Translations under genes and position numbers: made by a program
Notes under the pieces: generated by a model
Databases searched by the model: none
Seen by the model: only the letters and a program-made list of their open reading frames with translations
What the model was told of the DNA's origin: nothing
Assembly (NCBI GenBank): GCA_947564735.1
Contig: CANOEC010000027.1
Coordinates: 1 to 54,727 of the forward strand
Direction of reading: 5' to 3'
DNA: 54,727 nucleotides
From: an uncultured Lachnospiraceae bacterium
GTDB lineage: Bacteria; Bacillota; Clostridia; Lachnospirales; Lachnospiraceae
Shown here: positions 8,742-17,407 of the stretch, in pieces
Layout of the letters: every line of letters begins with the position of its first letter
How positions within the stretch are numbered: position 1 is the stretch's first letter

Positions 8742-9715
8742 GCCTTTCTATCATTGAGCAGACGCCCCTGCCGGGCGCCGCGCAGTTTCATGGTATGGTG
8801 CAGCGTATTTAAGACGCCGCGTTTATCAAGGCTCCAGAGGGGAGCAATAAGCAGGGCTTTTGAGCCGTCTCCGGTAAGGCGGTGGACAACGATATCGGGG
8901 GAAAGACGTTCCAGACAGTCAATGACAAGTCCGATATAGGTATCTGCAGACAGAGGAACGTAGTCGCCCTGCTCATAAAGCTTTGCCAATCCGGTGCCTT
9001 GCAGAACGTGAAGGAGTTGCAGCTTTACGCCCCATGTACCATTGTCATTTAAATAATCAATTGTCGATAACATATGTTTTTTTGTCTCCTGCGGCAGCCC
9101 TAAAATAACATGAGTGATGATAGGAATATGAGCCCTTTGCAGCATGGAGACGCATCGGTTGTATACGGATAAGGGATAGCCGCGCCCTATAAAATGTGCG
9201 GTGCTGTCATGTATAGTCTGTAATCCCAATTCTATCCAGATAAATTTATCCGGATATTCTTTCATGAGACCATTTAACATTGATGCAATCTCCTCAGAAA
9301 TGCAGTCGGGTCTTGTCGCGATTGAGATACCGGCAACGGAAGGCTCTTCTAAAGCCTCTTTATAAAGGGCGTGTAGGTGTGCAACAGGACCGTAAGTATT
9401 GGTGTATGCCTGAAAATAAGCGATAAAGCGGCAGTCTGATGCATCCGAAGGCAGAACGGGCGATTTATGCTGAAACAGGGAAATACCTGCGGTAATCTGT
9501 TCCCTGATGGAAGGATAATCAGCTCTTTTGACTGCGTACTCTCCACTGCCGCCTGCACTGCAGAAGATACAGCCGCCGACGCCGAGTGTTCCGTCACGGT
9601 TCGGACAGGTAAAACCGGCGTCAATGGCAATCTTATATAGTTTTTTTCCGTAAGTGTTTTTCAAATATGCATCTAACGAGTAATAGGGTCTTCCGTGCCA
9701 ATGATTCTGTTCCAT
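8738..9715 (-). CDS. TIGR01212 family radical SAM protein (YhcC-like)
   Basis: The 325-residue protein shows the cluster-binding signature of this family, CPNRDGTLGVGGCIFC, where three Cys ligate a 4Fe-4S cluster. The SAM-binding barrel follows (GISIATRPDCISEE, IWIELGLQTIHD, THVILGLPQETKKHM). The C-terminal stretch KGVLNTLHHTMKLRGARQGR is typical of the group. The family is known as radical SAM enzymes of unsettled substrate, sometimes called YhcC or YtqA. It lies 29 bases downstream of the malic enzyme gene and overlaps the DUF4364 gene by 4 bases, so the three are likely co-transcribed. Confidence 0.9.
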   Translation of the reverse strand: MEQNHWHGRPYYSLDAYLKNTYGKKLYKIAIDAGFTCPNRDGTLGVGGCIFCSAGGSGEYAVKRADYPSIREQITAGISLFQHKSPVLPSDASDCRFIAYFQAYTNTYGPVAHLHALYKEALEEPSVAGISIATRPDCISEEIASMLNGLMKEYPDKFIWIELGLQTIHDSTAHFIGRGYPLSVYNRCVSMLQRAHIPIITHVILGLPQETKKHMLSTIDYLNDNGTWGVKLQLLHVLQGTGLAKLYEQGDYVPLSADTYIGLVIDCLERLSPDIVVHRLTGDGSKALLIAPLWSLDKRGVLNTLHHTMKLRGARQGRLLNDRKA

Positions 9716-9744
9716 ACTGATTCTGTTTCCATGCTGTCTGCGTG

Positions 9745-10896
9745 TTATCTGATGTGTGACTTTACTGCCTCGGCGACAACCTGTGCAACTTTGGGGTCAA
9801 AGGCTTCCGGCATGATATTGTCCTCGTTCAGTTCCGCTTCCGGCACAAGTCCGGCGATGGCATGAGCGGCAGCCAGTTTCATTTCTTCGGTAATCTGTAC
9901 GGCGCGTCCTTCTAAGGCTCCTTTGAAAATACCGGGAAATGCGACCACGTTATTGACTTGGTTCGGAAAGTCGGAACGACCCGTGCCGACGACTCTGGCG
10001 CCAGCGGCCTTCGCGACGTCGGGCATGATTTCGGGAACAGGATTTGCCATGGCAAATAAAATGGAATCGCTGTTCATGGAGGATACCATATCAGCCGTTA
10101 CGATATTTGGCGCCGAGACGCCGACAAAAATATCTGCGCCCTTCAAGGCATCGGCAAGGGAGCCGCTCTCATTGTTTAGGTTTGTGACTTCGGACATTTT
10201 TTTCTGCATATCGTTCAGACCTTCGGTGTCTTTGCCGATAATCCCGACCTTATCGCACAGAATAATGTTGGTTAAACCATAATTTAATAAAAGTTTTGTG
10301 ATGGCGATGCCCGCACTTCCGGCGCCATTTACGACAACCTTACAGTTTTCTTTTTGTTTTCCGACAACTTTTAAGGCGTTGATGATGCCGGCAAGCACCA
10401 CGATAGCGGTTCCATGCTGGTCGTCATGGAAGACGGGAATGTTCAGTGCTGCTTTCAGACGTTCCTCGATTTCAAAACAGCGGGGCGCGCTGATATCTTC
10501 TAAATTGATACCGCCAAAACCGGGTGCAAGATAGGTTACAGCCTTAATGATTTCTTCCGTATCCTGTGTATCCAGACAAATCGGAACGGCATTAATACCG
10601 CCAAATTCCTTGAATAGTACGGCTTTTCCTTCCATAACCGGCATTGCTGCATAGGGACCGATGTTCCCCAGCCCGAGTACGGCGCTCCCGTCGGATACGA
10701 CCGCGACAGTATTGGATTTCCACGTATAAGTGTAGGCGGCTTCCGTATCCTGCGCAATGACCTTGCAGGGCTCTGCAACGCCCGGGGTATAGGCGAGGGA
10801 TAAATCTTCTCTTGTTTTCACGGGTGTTTTGGAAAGCGTCTCCAGCTTGCCGTGCCATTGTTCGTGTAATTTCAGTGCTTTTTCGTTCGTTGTCAT
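9745..10896 (-). CDS. NAD(P)-dependent malic enzyme
   Basis: The 383-residue enzyme is of the short bacterial malic enzyme type. It carries the N-terminal substrate site (SLAYTPGVAEPCKVI), the metal-binding Asp/Glu region (GGINLEDISAPRCFEIEE), HDDQHGTAIVVLAGIINAL, and a Rossmann dinucleotide loop (VVNGAGSAGIAI). It should catalyse oxidative decarboxylation of malate to pyruvate and CO2 in the cytosol. The cofactor preference cannot be fixed by eye. It is divergent from rho, with 357 bases between the start codons. Confidence 0.92.
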   Translation of the reverse strand: MTTNEKALKLHEQWHGKLETLSKTPVKTREDLSLAYTPGVAEPCKVIAQDTEAAYTYTWKSNTVAVVSDGSAVLGLGNIGPYAAMPVMEGKAVLFKEFGGINAVPICLDTQDTEEIIKAVTYLAPGFGGINLEDISAPRCFEIEERLKAALNIPVFHDDQHGTAIVVLAGIINALKVVGKQKENCKVVVNGAGSAGIAITKLLLNYGLTNIILCDKVGIIGKDTEGLNDMQKKMSEVTNLNNESGSLADALKGADIFVGVSAPNIVTADMVSSMNSDSILFAMANPVPEIMPDVAKAAGARVVGTGRSDFPNQVNNVVAFPGIFKGALEGRAVQITEEMKLAAAHAIAGLVPEAELNEDNIMPEAFDPKVAQVVAEAVKSHIR

Positions 10897-11253
10897 GAGA
10901 TACCTCGATTCTTAAAACATAATTTAATGTGTGGATAAGCGCAATGGGCGCAATATTTCATCAGCGCACGCACTGCCAACGTGTACATCATATAATATTT
11001 ATAACTTCTGTGCAAGGACAACTACAACCTGTCAGACGCGTTTAAATGGATGAACTGACATGGAAAGCTGAATTGTTAGGGAATTTTTTATGGAATCGCA
11101 AAAAATACTTTCTATTTTATAAAAGGTAGTGTATAATGTGCAATAATGACAGTAAATCAATTCGATTAACACATCAGCGAATAAAATCCCTAGACGAAAG
11201 AACGTATACGGAAGAGTGTATATAGATAATTGATTAAAATACAGGAGGCATGT
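10897..11253. other. divergent intergenic region between malic enzyme and rho
   Basis: This non-coding stretch of 357 bases holds the promoters of both genes. For rho, TATAAT at 11132-11137 is a perfect -10 box; the sequence 17 bases upstream (TTTCTA) is a poor -35. For the malic enzyme, the minus strand shows TTGTCC with a TATTAT-like box about 18 bases further, in the 10990-11020 area, which is weak. The rho leader is about 110 bases long and has no obvious ORF or strong terminator-like hairpin. Confidence 0.45.
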
Positions 11254-12600
11254 ATGAGAGAAAAATATGAGTCGTTGGCACTTGCCGATTTGAAGGCGAT
11301 TGCAAAGGGTAGAGGTATCAAGGGTACTTCGACGATGAAGAAGGCGGAGCTTGTGGAAGCGATGCTTGCGGAAGATGAGAAGGACAAGGCGGCTGGTAAA
11401 GAAGTGGCGGTGAAATCGGTAGTTACGCCTAAAAAGGATGGCGCAGAGGAAGAGAAATTCCCGAGCGAGTTAGACAGCGGCATTACTGCCAGCGGGATTC
11501 TTGAGGTTATGAGCGACGGATTCGGATTTATACGTTGTGAGAATTATCTGCCCGGTGAGAATGACGTGTATGTGGCGCCCAGTCAGATTCGGCGTTTTGG
11601 TTTAAAAACGGGTGATATTTTAGAGGGTAATACAAGAGTGAAGACGCAGAATGAGAAATTCAGCGCACTTTTGTATGTGAAGTCCATCAATGGTTATCCG
11701 CCGGAAATTGCCATGAGGCGGACAAACTTTGAGGATTTGACGCCTATTTTCCCGAATGAGAGATTGAAGCTGGAGACGCCGGGTGCGTCTGTCGCGATGC
11801 GGATTATGGATTTAATCAGTCCCGTCGGTAAAGGACAGAGAGGAATGATCGTGTCACCTCCGAAGGCAGGTAAGACAACCTTATTAAAGCAGGTGGCAAA
11901 ATCCATTACAAGAACCGCACCGGATGCCCATCTGATTATTCTGCTCATTGACGAACGTCCGGAGGAAGTAACGGATATCAAAGAAGCCATTGAAGGACCA
12001 AATGTGGAAGTTATTTATTCTACCTTTGACGAGCTTCCGGAGCATCATAAGAGAGTGTCCGAAATGGTAATCGAGCGGGCAAAACGTCTTGTGGAGCACA
12101 GGCGTGACGTAGTCATCCTCTTAGACAGCATTACCCGTCTGACAAGAGCCTATAATCTGGTCGTTCCGCCCAGCGGACGTACCTTATCTGGCGGTCTTGA
12201 CCCGGCAGCGTTACATATGCCGAAGCGCTTTTTTGGTGCGGCGCGTAATATGCGGGAGGGCGGCAGCCTGACGATTCTTGCCACGGCGCTGGTGGAGACA
12301 GGCAGTAAAATGGACGACGTCGTATACGAGGAATTTAAAGGAACCGGTAACATGGAGATGGTGCTTGACCGCAAGTTGTCCGAGAAGAGAGTATTTCCGG
12401 CAATTGACATTCCGAAATCCAGCACGAGAAGAGAAGATTTGCTATTATCTCCGGATGAACTGGAAGCCATCAACATTATCCGTAAGGCGTTGAATGGTAT
12501 GAAGGCGGACGAGGCGGTAGAAAAGATTCTGGACATGTTTGCGAGGACGAAGAACAATTTTGAATTTGTAAATATGGTTAAGAAAATGAAATTTATCTGA
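11254..12600 (+). CDS. rho: transcription termination factor Rho
   Basis: The start is ATG 11254, set by AGGAGG at 11243-11248. The 448-residue protein has a Rho N-terminal helical domain (YESLALADLKAIAKGRGI), a short charged linker, and the cold-shock-like RNA-binding domain (GFGFIRCENYLPGENDVYV). The RecA-type ATPase core has Walker A PPKAGKTTLLK near residue 200 and Walker B VILLDSITRL. It also shows the Q/R-loop region PSGRTLSGGLDPAALHMPKRFFG and the C-terminal KSSTRREDLL. It acts as a hexameric RNA translocase that ends transcription. It is followed by rpmE, which has its own promoter. Confidence 0.97.
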   Translation: MREKYESLALADLKAIAKGRGIKGTSTMKKAELVEAMLAEDEKDKAAGKEVAVKSVVTPKKDGAEEEKFPSELDSGITASGILEVMSDGFGFIRCENYLPGENDVYVAPSQIRRFGLKTGDILEGNTRVKTQNEKFSALLYVKSINGYPPEIAMRRTNFEDLTPIFPNERLKLETPGASVAMRIMDLISPVGKGQRGMIVSPPKAGKTTLLKQVAKSITRTAPDAHLIILLIDERPEEVTDIKEAIEGPNVEVIYSTFDELPEHHKRVSEMVIERAKRLVEHRRDVVILLDSITRLTRAYNLVVPPSGRTLSGGLDPAALHMPKRFFGAARNMREGGSLTILATALVETGSKMDDVVYEEFKGTGNMEMVLDRKLSEKRVFPAIDIPKSSTRREDLLLSPDELEAINIIRKALNGMKADEAVEKILDMFARTKNNFEFVNMVKKMKFI

Positions 12601-12629
12601 TGTTTGACAGATTTTATTCGATAAAGGGC

Positions 12630-12658
12630 TTGCATACCTGAAATTCCTATGCTACAAT
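12630..12658 (+). promoter_or_regulatory. sigma-A promoter of rpmE
   Basis: TTGCAT (12630-12635) and TACAAT (12653-12658) are separated by exactly 17 bases. The ~95-base leader that follows contains a small imperfect hairpin (GCTGTC with GACGGC, about 12665-12683), which could be a site of ribosomal-protein autoregulation; that is inference. Confidence 0.6.
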
Positions 12659-12753
12659 GTAAAAGCTGTCGATTCGAGACGGCATGGGATGAGAAATAGC
12701 AGTGACGGTAACGTCTATTTACTTTTAAGTTAGAAAAGGAGCATGGTTATAAG

Positions 12754-12960
12754 ATGAAAGAAGGAATCCATCCTGAATATTATCAGGCAACAGTAACGTG
12801 TAACTGCGGTAACACATTTGTGACCGGTTCTACGAAACCGGAGATTCACGTTGAAGTTTGTTCCAAGTGCCATTCATTCTATACAGGACAGCAGAAAGCG
12901 GCACAGGCGCGCGGACGTATTGATAAGTTCAACAAGAAGTACGGTGTGGAAAGCAAATAA
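12754..12960 (+). CDS. rpmE: 50S ribosomal protein L31
   Basis: The 68-residue protein starts [20 protein letters not shown] and has the zinc-binding Cys set of the C+ type of L31: CNC near residue 16 and CSKC near residue 36. It is therefore the zinc-containing paralogue rather than the zinc-free type used under zinc starvation. AAAGGAG lies before the start and a terminator follows within 10 bases of the stop. Confidence 0.96.
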   Translation: MKEGIHPEYYQATVTCNCGNTFVTGSTKPEIHVEVCSKCHSFYTGQQKAAQARGRIDKFNKKYGVESK

Positions 12961-12968
12961 GTTTGTAC

Positions 12969-13000
12969 AAAAAGGTTGAGGTGCATATCTCAACCTTTTT
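12969..13000 (+). terminator. rho-independent terminator after rpmE
   Basis: AAAAAGGTTGAG (12969-12980) pairs perfectly with CTCAACCTTTTT (12989-13000) around an 8-base loop. The A/T tails make it potentially bidirectional. Confidence 0.85.
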
Positions 13001-13025
13001 AGATTTCAATAGCGAGGAATACAAA

Positions 13026-14027
13026 ATGGCTAAGAAAAAGAAGATGAGATATTCCGGTATCGGGGGGCAGGCGGTGCTGGAAGGGATTATGATGAAGAAC
13101 AAGGAACAGTACGCGGTGGCGGTGAGAAAGCCCGATGGAGAGATTGAGGTAGAGGTCGAGCATTATCTCGGTATCGTCCATGGAAGCAAGCTTTTGAATG
13201 TCCCGTTCATAAGAGGGATTTTTCAATTTGTAGATTCTTTGATTCTGGGTATGAGGAGCCTGAATTATTCGGCGGCTTTTTACGAAGATGAGGATGCCAA
13301 GGAGACAGTGGCGGACAAAGCGTTCCACAAACTGTTCAAGGATAAGGCGGACAAGGTGTTCAGCGCTATGGTGATGATTTTATCTTTTGCGCTTGCGATT
13401 GCAATTTTTATGGTGCTGCCGTATTACGTGACCTCTCTTTTTGAGGGATATATCAGAAATGCCTCCTTCATGGCAATTATAGAGGGAGTGCTCCGTATTG
13501 TGATTTTTGTAGGATATGTTTTAAGCATTTCTCTGATGAAAGATATCAGGCGTGTTTATATGTATCATGGCGCAGAGCATAAATGTATCAACTGTATTGA
13601 AAAAGGGCGCCCGTTGACGGTAAGGAACGTCATGAGAAGTTCGAAGCAGCATAAGCGCTGCGGGACAAGTTTCCTGCTGTTCGTTATGCTGGTCAGCGTC
13701 ATCCTGTTTTTCTTTATCCGGGTGGAAAATCCTGTGTACCGTGTTTTGATTCGTATTGCATTGATTCCGGTGATTGCAGGGATTTCTTATGAAATTATCC
13801 GGCTTGCGGGCAGAAGCAATAACATATTAGTCAGAATGATTTCGGCGCCGGGAATGTGGCTGCAGAGACTTACGACAAAAGAGCCGGATGAAAGTATGGT
13901 GGAGGTTGCCATTGCGGCAGTGGAAGCTGTCTTTGACTGGAAGGCATATTTGTACGAGGCATTTGGATATGAGGTGGATGATTCTTGGCTGAAGGACGAT
14001 GAGGAGCCGGAAGAAGAGGATGATTGA
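13026..14027 (+). CDS. DUF1385 family membrane protein (YqhQ-like)
   Basis: The protein has 333 residues from ATG 13026. An open frame extends upstream, but those codons fall in the rpmE terminator. Family hallmarks are IGGQAVLEGIMMKN at the N-terminus, the HGAEHKCINCIE motif, and RCGTSFLLFVML. Four or so membrane segments lie near residues 110-140, 145-170, 215-235 and 240-260. The family is widespread in Firmicutes next to prfA and prmC, as here, and its role is unknown. The His/Cys motif suggests metal binding. The C-terminus ends in a highly acidic tail (DDEEPEEEDD). Confidence 0.88.
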   Translation: MAKKKKMRYSGIGGQAVLEGIMMKNKEQYAVAVRKPDGEIEVEVEHYLGIVHGSKLLNVPFIRGIFQFVDSLILGMRSLNYSAAFYEDEDAKETVADKAFHKLFKDKADKVFSAMVMILSFALAIAIFMVLPYYVTSLFEGYIRNASFMAIIEGVLRIVIFVGYVLSISLMKDIRRVYMYHGAEHKCINCIEKGRPLTVRNVMRSSKQHKRCGTSFLLFVMLVSVILFFFIRVENPVYRVLIRIALIPVIAGISYEIIRLAGRSNNILVRMISAPGMWLQRLTTKEPDESMVEVAIAAVEAVFDWKAYLYEAFGYEVDDSWLKDDEEPEEEDD

Positions 14028-14052
14028 CTGGAAGTGCGGATGGTAATAACAT

Positions 14053-14964
14053 ATGTTGTATAATGAAGGACTGACCTATCGGGAATTATATCAGTGGGGA
14101 GCGGAGCGGCTGACACAGACAGATATTCAAGAAGCAGAACTGGATGCAAGGCTCTTACTTGAATGGTGCTGCAAAACGGACAGAAATACACTGCTTGTAC
14201 ATGGGGAGCGGAATATCTCAGCGGAGGAATACAATCGTTATCATAAGTGTATTGCAGAGCGTGAAAGACATGTGCCCTTGCAATATATTACCGGTGAGCA
14301 GGAGTTTATGGGATTGACTTTTACCGTGAATGAGAAGGTACTTGTTCCGAGGCAGGATACGGAAATCTTAGTGGAAGAAGTGATGCGGTATCTTCATGAC
14401 GGTATGCGGATTCTGGATATGTGTACCGGCTCCGGATGCATTTTGATAAGCCTGCTGCATTATTCCAATGACTGTACGGGAGTGGGCGTCGATTTGTCCA
14501 AAGAAGCCTTGCAGGTTGCCAGTAAGAACGCGGTGCGGCTTCTAGGGCAGACAAAAGAAGCGGCAGATGCATCGTTGTGTGCGGTGGACATGGAGAAAAA
14601 GCGCGTTTCATGGATACACAGCAATTTGTTTGAGCAGTTGGATTCTGGAGAAAAGTTTGATATAATCGTATCAAATCCGCCATATATAAAAACAGATGTT
14701 ATAGATACTCTGATGCCGGAGGTGAGGGAATATGAGCCACGGATGGCATTGGATGGACAGGAGGACGGGCTGTACTTTTATCGTAAGATGATTGCAGAGG
14801 CGGGCGGATATCTGAATAACGAGGGCATGCTTTTTGTTGAAATCGGATATGACCAAGGGGAAGCAGTCTGTATGCTTATGAAAGATGCCGGATATGAAGA
14901 GATAGAAGTGGTAAAGGATTTTGCAGGACTAGACAGAGTGGTGCATGGAGTACTTTGGAGGTAA
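14053..14964 (+). CDS. prmC: peptide chain release factor N5-glutamine methyltransferase
   Basis: The 303-residue SAM-dependent enzyme methylates the Gln of the GGQ motif in release factors. It has an N-terminal helical substrate-binding domain (residues 1-80) and a Rossmann methyltransferase domain with SAM loop [16 protein letters not shown]. The catalytic NPPY tetrapeptide is in [12 protein letters not shown]. Its substrate RF1 is encoded immediately downstream, with 2 bases between the prmC stop and the prfA start, so translation is probably coupled. The spacer of ~25 bases after DUF1385 suggests one operon. Confidence 0.94.
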   Translation: MLYNEGLTYRELYQWGAERLTQTDIQEAELDARLLLEWCCKTDRNTLLVHGERNISAEEYNRYHKCIAERERHVPLQYITGEQEFMGLTFTVNEKVLVPRQDTEILVEEVMRYLHDGMRILDMCTGSGCILISLLHYSNDCTGVGVDLSKEALQVASKNAVRLLGQTKEAADASLCAVDMEKKRVSWIHSNLFEQLDSGEKFDIIVSNPPYIKTDVIDTLMPEVREYEPRMALDGQEDGLYFYRKMIAEAGGYLNNEGMLFVEIGYDQGEAVCMLMKDAGYEEIEVVKDFAGLDRVVHGVLWR

Positions 14965-14966
14965 TT

Positions 14967-16043
14967 ATGTTTGATAAATTAGAAGACTTACTGAGAAAAT
15001 TTGAGGAAATCATGAATGAGCTGAGTGAGCCTACCGTTGCGGAGAATCAGGACCGCTTTCGTGCGCTCATGAAAGAACAGAGTGATTTGACGCCCATCGT
15101 GAACGCTTATAAAGAATACAAGAAGTGTAATCAGGATATCGAAGATTCACTTGCCATGTTGGAAGGCGAGTCGGATGAAGAGATGCGTGAGATGCTAAAA
15201 GAGGAGCTTGCCAGCGCGAAGAAACGCGTAGAAGAATTGGAGCGGGAGTTGAAGATTCTACTTCTGCCGAAGGATCCTAACGATGAGAAAAACGTTATCA
15301 TGGAAATCCGTGCAGGCGCAGGTGGAGACGAAGCGGCGCTTTTTGCGGCGGAGATTTATCGTATGTATGTGCATTATGCAGAAGGCAGACGATGGAAAGT
15401 GGAGACGATGGAAGTGGAGGAAATCGGCATCGGCGGCATGAAGAGCGTAACCTTTATGGTGAGCGGGCAGGGTGCATATTCCGTGTTAAAATATGAGAGC
15501 GGTGTGCATCGTGTACAGCGCGTGCCAGAGACGGAGAGTGGCGGGCGCATCCATACTTCTACAATCAGCGTGGCGGTTATGCCGGAGGTAGATGAAGATA
15601 TAGATATCGTTATTGAAGATAAAGATATACGAATAGACGTCATGAGGGCCTCTGGAAACGGTGGGCAATGTGTGAATACGACAGATTCTGCGGTTCGGTT
15701 GACCCACTATCCTACGGGTATTGTAGTGTATAGCCAGACAGAAAAATCACAGATTCAGAATAAAGCGAAAGCGTTTGCACTGTTGAAAGCAAAATTATAT
15801 GATATCGAGCAGCAGCAGCGTCATGACGCGGAGGCGGAGATGCGGCGCAGCCAGATTGGTACAGGCGACCGCTCGGAGAAAATCAGAACGTATAACTTTC
15901 CACAGGGGCGTGTCACTGACCACCGAATCAACTTGACAATATATAAGCTGGATAAGGTAATGAACGGGGATATTCAAGAAATCCTTGACGCGTGCATTGC
16001 GGCGGACCAAGCGGCAAAACTCGTGAAGATGGGGGAGAACTGA
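14967..16043 (+). CDS. prfA: peptide chain release factor 1
   Basis: The 358-residue RF1 starts at ATG 14967 after GGAGGT. The stop-codon recognition motif is PET (in [15 protein letters not shown]), a common variant of the P-x-T anticodon of RF1. The peptidyl-hydrolysis GGQ lies in [14 protein letters not shown], with Asn before GGQ and Cys after it instead of the more usual Ala/Pro and His/Ser. The C-terminal domain includes [17 protein letters not shown]. It releases peptides at UAA and UAG. Its own stop is TGA, read by RF2. The last codon and the stop fall inside a 49-bp repeat that recurs 820 bases downstream. Confidence 0.96.
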   Translation: MFDKLEDLLRKFEEIMNELSEPTVAENQDRFRALMKEQSDLTPIVNAYKEYKKCNQDIEDSLAMLEGESDEEMREMLKEELASAKKRVEELERELKILLLPKDPNDEKNVIMEIRAGAGGDEAALFAAEIYRMYVHYAEGRRWKVETMEVEEIGIGGMKSVTFMVSGQGAYSVLKYESGVHRVQRVPETESGGRIHTSTISVAVMPEVDEDIDIVIEDKDIRIDVMRASGNGGQCVNTTDSAVRLTHYPTGIVVYSQTEKSQIQNKAKAFALLKAKLYDIEQQQRHDAEAEMRRSQIGTGDRSEKIRTYNFPQGRVTDHRINLTIYKLDKVMNGDIQEILDACIAADQAAKLVKMGEN

Positions 16044-16085
16044 TACCATTCAATTAGTGACGATTAGCCGTCCCTCTGTGTATGG
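16037..16085 (+). repeat. 49-bp direct repeat, left copy (fragment of a DUF6718 gene)
   Basis: This copy is identical to 16857-16905 at 48 of 49 positions; the difference is T at 16079 and C at 16899. Read in the DUF6718 frame it encodes [16 protein letters not shown] and then runs to a stop at 16102-16104, so it is a stranded piece of a second DUF6718 gene. It starts in the last codon of prfA. Confidence 0.93.
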
Positions 16086-16119
16086 AATTGCAGCCGGATT
16101 ATGATATTTCAATGAAGCG

Positions 16120-16776
16120 GTGAAAAATGGTGAGGGTAAGGAGTTGCTTATTTTTGAGAATATATTAAGAAGAGATGGGTTGTCTTTTGCGCAGTTGAGA
16201 GATTTATCTTACAAATCTGATATAGGTATACGATTGAAGAAAAATCTGCATTATCTGGATAAAAATCAATTGTTTGATGAACTAATTAAGGTGAATAAAT
16301 GGTATGACACATGTGAACATCTTCATGACATGACGATAGATTATCGCATAAAAAGTATTCAATCAGCAAAACTAAAATATGATAAATACTATCCAAATCA
16401 TCAAATAGCTAAAGGTTTTAATGATATGTTAGGATTTCGGACTCTATGTGATGACTATGAAGATATATTGGAGATGGAAACATGCGAACATATCCGTGTA
16501 GCAAATATGTCAAACGGAAAATCAAATGATGATGGATATAGAGGTGTGCATATTTATTTTCAGATGAGCAGTTTTCATTATCCGATTGAAATTCAGTATA
16601 ATACATATTATGATAGGCAATTTAATAATTGGCTGCATAAATATGTATATAAAAGGGAATATAAAAATAATCTGGGCTGTGCCTTGCGTAAGGCTTATGA
16701 AAATGCTAGAATTAGAAACGAAAATGAGTTCAAGGAGATGTTGGAATATGTGTTATCTGGTAGCGAAGAAATTTAA
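16120..16776 (+). CDS. RelA/SpoT-domain small nucleotide synthetase-like protein
   Basis: The protein has about 218 residues. Motifs of a (p)ppGpp synthetase domain are visible from about residue 65: DYRIKSIQSAKLKYDKY (GTP/ATP-binding Arg and Lys), FNDMLGFRTLC, DGYRGVHIYFQ and PIEIQYNT. There is no hydrolase HD domain and no TGS or ACT domain, so it is a stand-alone synthetase-like protein. The start is uncertain: GTG 16120 has no good ribosome site, and TTG 16144 sits against GTAAGGAG. The open frame continues back to 16105, so the 5' end may have been lost when the flanking repeat formed. It overlaps the DUF6718 gene by 29 bases. Codon use is AT-rich compared with prfA. Confidence 0.75.
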   Translation: MKNGEGKELLIFENILRRDGLSFAQLRDLSYKSDIGIRLKKNLHYLDKNQLFDELIKVNKWYDTCEHLHDMTIDYRIKSIQSAKLKYDKYYPNHQIAKGFNDMLGFRTLCDDYEDILEMETCEHIRVANMSNGKSNDDGYRGVHIYFQMSSFHYPIEIQYNTYYDRQFNNWLHKYVYKREYKNNLGCALRKAYENARIRNENEFKEMLEYVLSGSEEI

Positions 16777-16975
16777 TGATACAGGTTGTTTGGCTTTGCA
16801 GACGACACATGGATTGCATTTAGCTGAGTTCAAGGAGAAACTGATGCAGATGGTGGGAACTGATACCATTCAATTAGTGACGATTAGCCGTCCCTCTGCG
16901 TATGGTGAGTATGAACCTTATCAATTTGTGGAGACGGAACAGGAATTTGAGGAGAGCGTATTAAGAATGAGGTAA
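16748..16975 (+). CDS. DUF6718 family small protein
   Basis: The 75-residue protein starts MCYLVAKKFNDTGCLALQ and contains VTISRPSAYGEYEPYQFVE, which match my recollection of DUF6718, a small Clostridia family of unknown function. AAGGAG (16732-16737) lies 10 bases before the ATG, inside the RelA/SpoT gene, so the two are probably translated together. The right copy of the 49-bp repeat is the middle of this gene. The adjacency and size would suit an antitoxin or regulatory partner for the synthetase, but nothing in the sequence proves that. Confidence 0.75.
   Translation: MCYLVAKKFNDTGCLALQTTHGLHLAEFKEKLMQMVGTDTIQLVTISRPSAYGEYEPYQFVETEQEFEESVLRMR
16857..16905 (+). repeat. 49-bp direct repeat, right copy (inside DUF6718 gene)
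   Basis: This is the partner of 16037-16085. Here the repeat lies in an intact reading frame, so this is the parental context and the left copy is the duplicate or remnant. Confidence 0.93.
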
Positions 16976-17007
16976 AAGCTCTATATAGCAGAATAGTTAA
17001 GTGAAAG

Positions 17008-17043
17008 AGGCGAACTTTGCTTTATGTCAAGGTTCGCCTTTTT
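17008..17043 (+). terminator. rho-independent terminator
   Basis: AGGCGAAC plus TTTG (17008-17019) pairs with CAAG plus GTTCGCCT (17028-17039) through one T-G wobble. The loop is 8 bases and a T-tract follows. It ends the RelA/SpoT-DUF6718 transcript 32 bases after the stop. Confidence 0.8.
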
Positions 17044-17173
17044 GTGGAATATTTTTCTGCTTGTTTAGGAAGAAGAAAATGAATGAAATCTATGGTATGC
17101 TGTGCTACAATATGTATGTAAGATAATCAGCAATTAAGCTATAAAGATATAAATATGGAAGGGTGCGTTGTTT

Positions 17174-17407
17174 GTGAACGAGAGAATGACTTGGGAACAG
17201 ATACAAATGAAATATCCTGACCAGTGGGTTGGGCTGGTGGAAGTTCAGTATCAAAATAATGATGGAATTTCTGTAGAATCTGCCGTTGTTAAATATGCGG
17301 ATAAAAAGAAATCGGAACTGACCAGATTGGTATTAAAAGGGGAAATTATTGCTCGTCATACAAATCCGGAGGGGCATATACAGCTTGGTATGGTGGGTGT
17401 ATTATGA
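17174..17407 (+). CDS. small conserved hypothetical protein
   Basis: The protein has about 77 residues and reads NERMTWEQIQMKYPDQWVGL and so on. GTG 17174 is chosen because GGAAGGG lies about 10 bases upstream; TTG 17168 and ATG 17186 are alternatives. It has no membrane segment. The pattern WEQIQMKYPDQWVGLVEVQ with a later SAVVKY strand recalls small proteins found beside retropepsin-like genes in Clostridia, but I cannot name a family. Its TGA overlaps the ATG of the next gene (ATGA), so the two are coupled. Confidence 0.55.
   Translation: MNERMTWEQIQMKYPDQWVGLVEVQYQNNDGISVESAVVKYADKKKSELTRLVLKGEIIARHTNPEGHIQLGMVGVL

Noticed and set aside
16037-16905. Insertion-sequence target site duplication
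   Set aside because: The repeats are 49 bp, too long for a usual target duplication, differ at one base, lie within coding DNA of a known gene, and enclose no transposase.
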